A stretch of 64,000 bases of DNA from Charina bottae (Eukaryota > Chordata > Lepidosauria > Squamata > Charinaidae), in assembly GCA_023362775.1 (NCBI GenBank), contig JALMGJ010000026.1:1839501-1903500 (forward strand). The letters are read 5' to 3'. The notes beneath the pieces were generated by a model. That model ran no database searches. It was given only the letters and a program-made list of their open reading frames with translations, and had not been told where the DNA came from. How positions within the stretch are numbered: position 1 is the stretch's first letter; the number at the start of each line of letters is the position of its first letter. The translations under genes were made by a program, and so were the position numbers. Below are positions 56,354-64,000 of this stretch, piece after piece.

Positions 56354-56355
<2 letters not shown>

Positions 56356-56414
<59 letters not shown>
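56356..56414. repeat. (AAT)n microsatellite
   Basis: About 19 AAT units, starting right after a BovB fragment. Confidence 0.96.
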
Positions 56415-56721
56415 TTTATTAAATTTATATGTCGCCTCACTCTCAGCAGTTTGCCTTGTGCAAACTCAGAAAAATGATTTAATTCAATCGCATATGCTCT
56501 AAACCCATACATTTCTCAATGGTCTTCCAGGGGAAGCCTTTATTTCCATGGGGCTGAGGAAGCAAAGAAACAAAAACATCCAATCCGGGATTTAACTCTT
56601 CCATGAGCCAAATTTATACTTCTATGGAAGAAGGGAGCGGCCGCTCGTGCAGCAATCTCTATTGCTCTAGAGACCTGCCTCTCTACCCTTTCCTCCTCTA
56701 TGGGAGCTGCCGAAGCTTTCT

Positions 56722-56880
56722 GAGGATGAGATGGTTAGATAGCATCACCGATGCAATGAACATGAATTTGAGAAAACTCCGAGAGACAGTGGAGGACAGG
56801 AAGGCCTGGCGTGCTGTGGTCCATGGGGTCACGAAGAGTCGGACACAACTAAACGACTGAACAACAACAAAAAGCAACAA
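56722..56880 (+). mobile_element. BovB (RTE) LINE 3' terminus
   Basis: It encodes MRWLDSITDAMNMNLRKLRE, DRKAWRAVVHGVTKSRTQLN and a stop, then an ACAACAACAAAAAGC-type tail: the true 3' end of BovB. Confidence 0.92.
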
Positions 56881-58071
56881 CAAAAGGATTAATGCAGTCA
56901 CTACAATACCCATGTTGTGTTGTGTGAACGTGCCCTGAGTATCATAAAACCCTGGAGGCTCAGCTGACCATGTGAAGCCAGGAGGGAGAAATTAATTACT
57001 GAAACGAGTGCATGCATTGAATTTTTAAAGCATTTTTAAAAATAATTCATTTTTAAAAACATTTTGAAGACATTTTACCCGTGTCAAGGTAAATGTGGGC
57101 TGCCCATCGATAAGTTCACAAAATGTCTAGTTAAAATAATTTACTGAGGTGAATCTTTTTCGGGTGAGGCCCCCACCTGAGCTTCTTAAAATGTTGCTAT
57201 GCTATGGTAATATTACAACGCGAGAGATGAGGAAGGTTGTTACATCCATGGGAAGAAATGGTATTTTGTCAACTGCAATTTTCATTCCATTTCAACTCAT
57301 TCCGAGCAAATTTCAATCGATCAATAGCCTATTTTTGCATTTGCTGGCCAGAATCAGACTTTGTAGGTTTGGGGGAGGGTGACACACCTCTGCAAATTGT
57401 GCAAAATTCAAAGATTTAATGAAAAATCTTGGGATGAACTGCTCCAAAACTTAATCAGAGACAGATTATCAGTCCTGCTAAACAATCCTATAGCAATTTA
57501 ACATTGATCTGTCTCATTCTTCGGCTGGGAATTTGCAGAATTGGGTTGACAAACATTTTGGAAATAATGTTCTCAGCTTGTACATCCAGAAGTTTCAGCT
57601 GAGATATACAGTATATAACATGATCAGGCAAAAGGTGACTTGTTTTAGAATATAACATTACAGTCAGCAGTTAGAAAAGGCACCAAGCAGTGATCACTCT
57701 GTTTGTCAGAGAGCCTTGTGCCTGCTTCATTCCAGGAAATATTAGCATCAAGCATGTTTTTGTTTTATCAGAAAACAATAAATCACCTCCCCTCAGAAAT
57801 CCGTGTGTGATAGAATTAAATCATCTCCTTTAAACACTCCCTAACAAATTTCTCTTTTGTTTATTTTTTGTTGTTGTTTATTTTGCTTATATTTTGCAAG
57901 TTCCTAACTCAGTTTACATAACCTACTTAATCCAGGTCAGATAAAGATGCAGCAGGTGCATTCACACAGCATACTCCGTTTATTTAGGGGAAATCTGATT
58001 CCTTTTGTTCTTAATTTGGGGGTAGCTTTATTAGACAAATTTGAAGCGTTTTGCTAGAGTGGGGTTCACAG

Positions 58072-58460
58072 TACAGGTAGTCCTCGACTTACAACCACAA
58101 TTGGGACCAGAACTTCCATCGCTAAGTGATGTGGTTAAGTGAGTCACACCCAATTTTACGACCTTTTTTGCAGTGGTTGTTAAGTGAATCATGTGGTTGT
58201 TAAGTGAATCCTGCATCCCCCATTGACTTTGCCTGTCGGAAGCTGGCTGGGAAGGTCACAAATGGCGATCACATGAGCCCGGGATGCTGCAACCATCGTA
58301 AATACATGCCGGTTGCCAAACCCCCAAATTTTGATCACGTGACCACGTGGACACTGCGACAGTTGTAAGTGCAAGGACCGGTCGTAAGTCACTTTTTTCA
58401 GCGCCGTCGTAACTTCGAACAGTCGCTAAACTAATGGTCGTAAGTAGAGGACCACCTGTA
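58072..58460. mobile_element. Tigger-like TA-flanked MITE
   Basis: TACAGGTAGTCCTCGACTTA to AGAGGACCACCTGTA. Confidence 0.83.
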
Positions 58461-59261
58461 TTGTGCCAACCAGAAAATGAGTCCATTCCAGACTCAGGAG
58501 AAGCGGTGAGGTTTTTTCCTGATCTGGTTAGTGTGTTGTGTGAACCCAGCCTCTTAGCTCATCACTCAGGATAGTGGATGCATTTAGCAAGGGGACACCC
58601 GGCATTTGTTTTACAGCACAGCTGGAAAAGGGCAGTCCAGATGCCCGTGCAAAAAGGTGGGAACGCCTTCTCCCTTGTTTGCTGGGTCTTGTTTGCTGGG
58701 TCTTTGCTGGGATCCTCCTCCTCTACTCCCAAATCCTTTCGGATCTTCATTTCATGACGGACGACCCGGCTCACGCCCAGGCAGGCCCCACGAAACCAGC
58801 AGGACTGCATTCCACAAGGTGCAAGCAGGGTGGGGACCGAGTGGAGACCGAATCCCATGTTGCCCAGAGTGGCAGCTCTGCCTTCTGGGTCCCCGCCCGC
58901 CCCTCCACTTCGAAACGGCTGTTGGAGACGGCTCCGGGTGCAAACGGGCGGGCGGCCCCCTTGCAGAGTCACCCTCAGCTCCCCGTCCAGTTCAGGAAAG
59001 AGGAGGGAATCTTAACGGGATTGAAACCAAAAATGGTGGAGAGTTGGTCACTTCGCTCAGAGGTTCAAATTCCTTATTCACATTGTTCAAAAACCATTTA
59101 ATGTATTTTCTTTTTTTATGGTTAATGTCTCATCAATTGAGCACTAACTATACAGTCTTGGTAATTCCTTTGTCCACTTTGTCCACTTAGGGATATATCT
59201 ATTTATATTTATTTTGGTTTTTTTTTTCTTTTTCAGAGTCGGGCACCATATAAGTTTAATA

Positions 59262-59262
59262 A

Positions 59263-59297
<35 letters not shown>

Positions 59298-59325
59298 TAC
59301 TACTACTATTATTGTTATTATTAGC
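59262..59325. repeat. (TTA)n microsatellite
   Basis: About 20 TTA or TAC units after an AGTTTAATAAAT LINE-like tail. Confidence 0.93.
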
Positions 59326-59552
59326 TTTTGCTTGCTTGTTCGCTCTTTTTCCTTTTTAAAAAAACAATTAATATTTTTTTAAAAAACATCAAACCTTGGT
59401 CTTTCTACTAAAGATGATCAGCTACAAACCTTGATGGCTACCATAAGTGGCTGGGTTTGCACAAGATACTAACCAAGTTTAACCAAACCATGGTTTACTG
59501 AAAGAAGCATGAGTTTGCACAACATACTGGGGCTCAGTGTTAAAGAAATATA

Positions 59553-59887
59553 AGGTAAAGGTAAAGGTTCCCCCACACATTTGTGCAGTCGTGTCCAACT
59601 CTAGGGGCCGGTGCTCATCTCCATTTGTTAGCCAAAGAGCCAGCGTTGTCCGAAGACGCTTCCGCGGTCATGTGGCCGGCATGACGCACGCGGAATGCTG
59701 TTACCTACCCACCGAAGTGGTACCCATTAATCTACTTGCATTTGCATGCTTTCGAATTGCTAGGTTGGCAAGAGCTGGAGCTAGTGCGGGAGCTCACTCC
59801 GCACGCAGGGCTAGGGATTCGAACCTCCGAACTTGCGATCTTCCGATTGACAAGCCTGGCGTCTTACCCACTGAGCCACCATGCCCC
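59553..59887 (-). mobile_element. Sauria SINE
   Basis: On the - strand a tRNA-like head (GGCTCAGTGGGTAAGACGCC; GGTTCGAATCCC) and the tail GGGGGAACCTTTACCTTTAC are intact. It is a second copy of the family at 50289, very similar. Confidence 0.93.
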
Positions 59888-60195
59888 TATATACCCCACC
59901 CCATTTCGGCACGTCGATTGTTTGGCTGTCCTCTGACTTAATCTGGGAAGCTGGACTTCTGGATTCTGACTGTACTGTGGCTGCACTCACACCACACAAT
60001 GTTAGTTGTGTGAGTTTACCCATCTTCTGGGTTGGCACAAGACGCTGAGCCACGAACTGACCAAATGCACTGGATTCACAGAACCAGTGAAGCCCCACAC
60101 TCACACATATTCAAAGCAGCATGTATGGACACAGCTAGATGTTCACCCAACAAGCTTAACCCGGTTAGGTCAAGACCAAGCAAATGCATTTAGAC

Positions 60196-60316
60196 CAGTA
60201 TTTTTCAAACTTGGCCACTTTAAAATGTGTGGACTTCAACTCCCAGAATTCCCCAGCCAGCCATTCTGGGAGTTGAAGTCCACACATCTTAAAGTGGCCA
60301 AGTTTGAAAAACACTG
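60196..60316. mobile_element. Palindromic hAT-type MITE with perfect target duplication
   Basis: CAGTATTTTTCAAACTTGGC to GTTTGAAAAACACTG, flanked by ATTTAGAC on both sides (60188-60195 and 60317-60324). Confidence 0.88.
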
Positions 60317-60997
60317 ATTTAGACAGTCTGCTAAACTGCTACAGACCATAATAAGCTTCAAGACCACAGAGACAAGGATTCCTGGAGATTCAAAAGCTAA
60401 CTTTGGTTGCTAATAGTAATCAGGAGGGGGAAGTCTGCTTGTTCAGCAGCAACCCTCCCTGTCAGGATTCAGGTTGAAAAGTTTTCTCTACTCATTGTCA
60501 TTTGAAGATTGATAACGCAGTTTTAATGATAATGAAGTTTTAACCTTTCATTATTTCTTTCTCTAATCAAAGCTGCTTTTTCCCCCTCCCACCGGGCAAA
60601 CACCGCCCTGCTGAAACCGAGAGGCAGCTGGCAATCCAGGTTCGCCTTGCCAAGTTGCCTGGAAGATGGGAACAACAAACATCTCGGCCATGCCTTCCCC
60701 CTCCAGGAATGCGCCGACCTCGAGGCGTGCGCCAAGACGGGGAGCAATTCAAACCCTGCAGAGGCTGCTGGAATTTGCACCCCTTCGAGGAGCAGCTGAG
60801 GGGGTGGCCCAGTGGGGGGGAGGGAGGGAGGCGGCCCCGGAGCCATTCGGATGGGACTGTACCACCAAGCGTGAGTTAAATGCAAGGCAGCCGAGAGACC
60901 CCCGAGCCAGGGAGAAGAGTTTGGGCCTGGCTCAGAGGATGAAGCTCCATTGCGACGCATGAAGAATGTTTCTGGGTCAACCCCTCCAGCTCCTTCC

Positions 60998-61139
60998 CAG
61001 GTGTGGTCAAAAAAGTCAAAATGGCAGCCACGGCAGCACAATCAAAGCTCTGCCTGGTTTTGACATGCGACGCACATTAAAACATGGGCAGAGCATCAAT
61101 CGGTCTCAGTACCATCTTGGCTCTTTTGGCCACACCCTG
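60998..61139. mobile_element. Palindromic MITE (CAGGATGTGGTC family)
   Basis: CAGGTGTGGTCAAAAAAGTC to CTCTTTTGGCCACACCCTG. Confidence 0.68.
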
Positions 61140-61406
61140 TAGCCCCCCCACCCCCCCATTCCCTCCTGAAACCATGAGCTGCTCCTGAATTGTCAGTTCT
61201 GGGCACCACATTGCAAAATGGGTGGTGACACCTTGCAGAGGAGGCCTACCCAGGAGGTGAGGGGTCTGGAACACGGCCCCCGCAAGAAACCGGGTGATTT
61301 TAGCTTGCGCGATAACGGACTTCTAATATTGGAAGCGTTGTCAAAGACAAGAGAGTGGATTCATCTTCTGGGGCCAAAGGGCAGGGGCAGGACCAGCGGG
61401 AAAAAC

Positions 61407-61803
61407 TACAGGTAGTCCTCACTTAACAACCATTCATTTAGTGACAGTTCGGACTTACAACAGTGTTGAAAAAAGAACTTATGACCGGTTCTCACACTTA
61501 TGACCGTCACAGCGTCCCTGCGGTCACATGATCGTGATTTGGGCGCTTGGCAACCGGTTTGCATTTATGACCATCGGAGCATCCCGTGGTCACGTGATCA
61601 CCATTTTCGACCTTCCCGGCCGGCTTCTGACAAGCAAAATCAATGGGGAACCATGTGATTTGCTTAACGACCACCTGCTTTGCTTTACGCCTGTGGTGAT
61701 TCGCTTACCAGCCACTGCAAAAAAGGTCATAAAATCGGGTCGGATTCGCTTAGCAACCGAAATTCCGGTCCCAATTGTGGTTGTTAAGCGAGGACTACCT
61801 GTA
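61407..61803. mobile_element. Tigger-like TA-flanked MITE
   Basis: TACAGGTAGTCCTCACTTAA to GCGAGGACTACCTGTA. Confidence 0.85.
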
Positions 61804-61965
61804 CAAAGAAGGTGGTTCAGGTTAGACCTCAGGAGGCATTTCCTGGCTGTACAAGTTGTTAGCCAGCAGAACTGGCTGCCACATGAAGTGGTGAGCTCTC
61901 CTTTTGATAAAGCTCTTCAGACCGAGGCCCTGGCGGATCTTGCACCAAGCAGGCCGTCGGGCTAA
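61804..61965 (+). mobile_element. CR1-like LINE fragment
   Basis: GGTTAGACCTCAGGAGGCAT ... GAACTGGCTGCCACATGAAG ... GTGGTGAGCTCTCC resembles the CR1 3' region just upstream of the usual 3' UTR. The Tigger-like element abuts it. Confidence 0.5.
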
Positions 61966-62958
61966 TGACCAACCCTGTGATTTCATGATTTGCCGTCAGA
62001 GAAGAGAGACGTTCTTAATGTATGGCAAGTCAGCATCTCAGCAGTCGTTAATTAAACAAAATGAATTTCCTTTTTTTTTCCTGGCCCAACCCACTGTTGG
62101 GAAGGCTTGTCAATCAAAGGCTCCTGAAATCCTCAGCTCAACCAGTTACCGATCTCTTCGAATATTGGCTTGTTCCCTTTATTCAGAACCATGAGGACTA
62201 GAATCTTATCTGCCTTAGAAGGGAAGGGCTAAATCTTTGCAATCGCGCACCTCCTCTGTGCACCGTGGCTGTCTCCACAAGACACCCTGAACCACAAACT
62301 AACCAGGGACGTTTTAGCTTGTAGTGTCCTACACACCCAGATGCCGAGTACGCTTGGCAGCGTACCTCACCTGGTTACTGAATTGCCTATTTTCTGGGTT
62401 TGCAAAATACACTGAACGTTGGATTTGGCCAACATGCCAGTCCGCAAAGCAGGCAGGATGAAGGCAGCTTCAGGTTTTTAACTAGCCTGTTATGGGCACT
62501 GTGCAAACACAGCTGGTTTTACTAACTGCCCAAGACGGTTGTTACACTTCTGAGAAACAAACGGTGGACGCTGTGGTGATCGCTAAAGGGATCTTGGGCC
62601 TACAGATCGCCAATGAAGAGTCCCTAAGGGTTGACTTTTGCTCTTCCGGTTGATAAAAATGTTACAGCAGCCATAGGGTCTGCGTTGCACAAAGATCTCG
62701 AGAAAAAGTCTCATAAGGGCATCTATTCCACCCTCCAGCAAGGATCTGTAGACAGAAGACCAGCCATGGACCTTGGGCTGTTCCCAAAGCTGCCCATTTA
62801 GACACACACATTATGGCCGCCGGCACCAAAGCGGATTCTGATGTTAACAAATGTGCCTCGTCCCATGTTCCTGGGCAAATTGTGACGGACTTCTGGATAA
62901 AACCCAGTCTGTTCAAGGTGGAATGCCAAATCTAGCTGTGTTCATTGATGGCCCAGGG

Positions 62959-63093
62959 CAGTGTTTCTGAACCTTGGCAACTTGAAGATGGGTGGACTTC
63001 AACTCCCAGAATTCCCCAGCCAGCCATGCTGGCTGGGGAATTCTGGGAGTTGAAGTCCACCCATCTTCAAGCTGCCAAGGTTCAGAAACACTG
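62959..63093. mobile_element. Palindromic hAT-type MITE
   Basis: CAGTGTTTCTGAACCTTGGC to AAGGTTCAGAAACACTG, near-perfect hairpin; flanks GCCCAGGG and GTCCAGGG (7/8). Confidence 0.85.
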
Positions 63094-63217
63094 GTCCAGG
63101 GTGTTATTGGGGACACTGGAGGTCTTCCAACAGAGGTTGGATCTTGTAGTCATAGCAGAATTTTCATCAATCCGGGGATGGACTAGATTAGCCCTTCCAA
63201 CTCTATGATTCGAGGAA
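63094..63217 (+). mobile_element. CR1 LINE 3' end
   Basis: GGAGGTCTTCCAACAGAGGT ... GGATGGACTAGATTAGCCCT then TCCAACTCTATGATTCGAGG, the characteristic CR1 3' end. Confidence 0.75.
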
Positions 63218-63760
63218 CCCAGGACCTGAGTGAATTCCACAGATGCCATCCCAGTTGAGCATTGATAGCAGCGTCGTGCAAAAGAGCCATAGGCAGCCTG
63301 CCGACAATACGCATCGTTTTTTTCAGTCAAACGCCACTTCTTGCGGCTTGCTCCCACATCCTCCTCTCGTCTCTCTTTGCACTCGGAATCCCAGGAAAAA
63401 CATCTACGCTGCAAGATGGGGACACACCCACTGAACACCCAAACCTGAAGAACAGGTCTGGCTGGGGAGCGCAGTTCGCATGGTAGAGAAGACGCCGCAG
63501 GGAGAGGGGGGTGGGCGAAAAGAATTGCATCACGGTATCTCACTCCCCCCAGCCTCCCCCTCGCCCCACACACACACAAAAAAGCAAAATAATTGGGTGT
63601 GCGAGAAGATCTGTGCACGACACACGGCATTTGTGTAAGAGAGAAGTGAATGGTTCAGTTCCCACAACCCACTCTACGAAAGAGATTTTTAAAGAGCAGG
63701 AGAGAAATCTATTTAACAGCCTCCCACAAGTGAAGCTTGGCCCCTGGTGATTTCATGGAC

Positions 63761-63761
63761 T

Positions 63762-63820
<59 letters not shown>

Positions 63821-63960
63821 TAAATGTATATAACCGCCCACCTCATGCCAAGTGACTCGGGGCAGCATACGACAAAGCTAAAACAGGTAGTTAATAAATA
63901 CTAAACAATCCGTTATTGGAGGGGGCACCCGGATAGGGACCAGGGACCTCTGGGAAAACA
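63761..63960 (-). mobile_element. LINE/SINE 3' tail, reverse orientation, with (TTTA)n
   Basis: A 60-bp (TTTA)n run is followed by ATAACCGCCCACCTCATGCC and AGTGACTCGGGGCAGC, the reverse of the L2/CR1-like tails elsewhere. Confidence 0.6.
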
Positions 63961-63979
63961 TGCCCTCGTTTCCTTGGCT

Positions 63980-64000
63980 GTGAGATTTCCTGGTGGTCTC
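63980..64000 (-). mobile_element. 5S-derived SINE fragment cut by the window edge
   Basis: GAGATTTCCTGGTGGTCTC matches the 5S-derived word. Confidence 0.4.

Larger units (their letters stand above)
53029..64000. other. Right-hand 11 kb: presumed CDC42BPG intron 1 or 5' flank
   Basis: No exon matching the MRCK N-terminal cap was found on -, and no other gene was recognised on either strand. Repeats are listed separately. Stretches 54150-54650, 58560-59050 and 60560-60960 are GC-rich and unassigned. 56900-58070 is AT-rich without recognisable content. Confidence 0.5.

Noticed and set aside
58574..59190. 175-194 residue + strand open frames
   Set aside because: They overlap in different frames, have no recognisable domain or splice pattern, and the first part has a repetitive TTGCTGGGTC word. 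Not called as a gene.

Overview
This is a vertebrate nuclear window, almost certainly from a squamate reptile (lizard or snake). The case rests on two Sauria SINE copies, BovB (RTE) LINE fragments, 5S-rRNA-derived SINE fragments, squamate-type L1, CR1 and CORE-SINE copies, and many palindromic DNA-transposon MITEs. No prokaryotic features, CRISPR arrays or functional RNA genes were seen.

Two protein-coding genes lie tail to tail. At the left, on the + strand (155-6303), are the last seven coding exons of SCYL1, a COPI-associated pseudokinase. They encode 319 residues and end in a basic tail with C-terminus RKLN. From 53028 down to 7835 on the - strand lies nearly all of CDC42BPG (MRCK gamma), the Cdc42-binding DMPK-family kinase. 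I traced 35 exons in continuous reading phase, encoding 1535 residues: AGC kinase, coiled coil, C1, PH, citron-homology (CNH), CRIB, Ser-rich tail. The first coding exon (start codon and N-terminal cap) was not found between 53029 and 64000. It is probably further right. About 1.5 kb separates the two stop codons.

The introns are large and full of repeats. SCYL1 introns hold a Tigger-like MITE, a CR1 tail, an L1 3' end, a second Tigger-like MITE and a palindromic hAT MITE. In CDC42BPG, 10.7-14.5 kb holds a broken chromodomain-type Ty3/gypsy LTR element between two inverted copies of a ~150 bp sequence. An L1 with a 14-bp target duplication (20.0-23.2 kb) carries a second LINE of another family inside it. 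A 5S-SINE-derived minisatellite lies at 25.15-25.43 kb. A VNTR at 32.52-32.86 kb repeats the splice acceptor of an exon. Other blocks are nested MITEs (45.5 and 47.3-48.2 kb), Sauria SINEs (50.3 and 59.6 kb), long microsatellites (28.9, 34.9, 51.4, 55.0, 56.4, 63.8 kb) and BovB pieces (56.0-56.9 kb). The right 11 kb (53-64 kb) shows only repeats and unassigned sequence.

I saw no undescribed gene system. The observations most worth following up are the duplicated splice acceptor in CDC42BPG, the two competing acceptors for its last exon, the SCYL1 RKLN terminus, the inverted-repeat-flanked LTR relic, and the MITE families whose target-site duplications can be read directly. Family names come from recognition of sequence, not from database searches.
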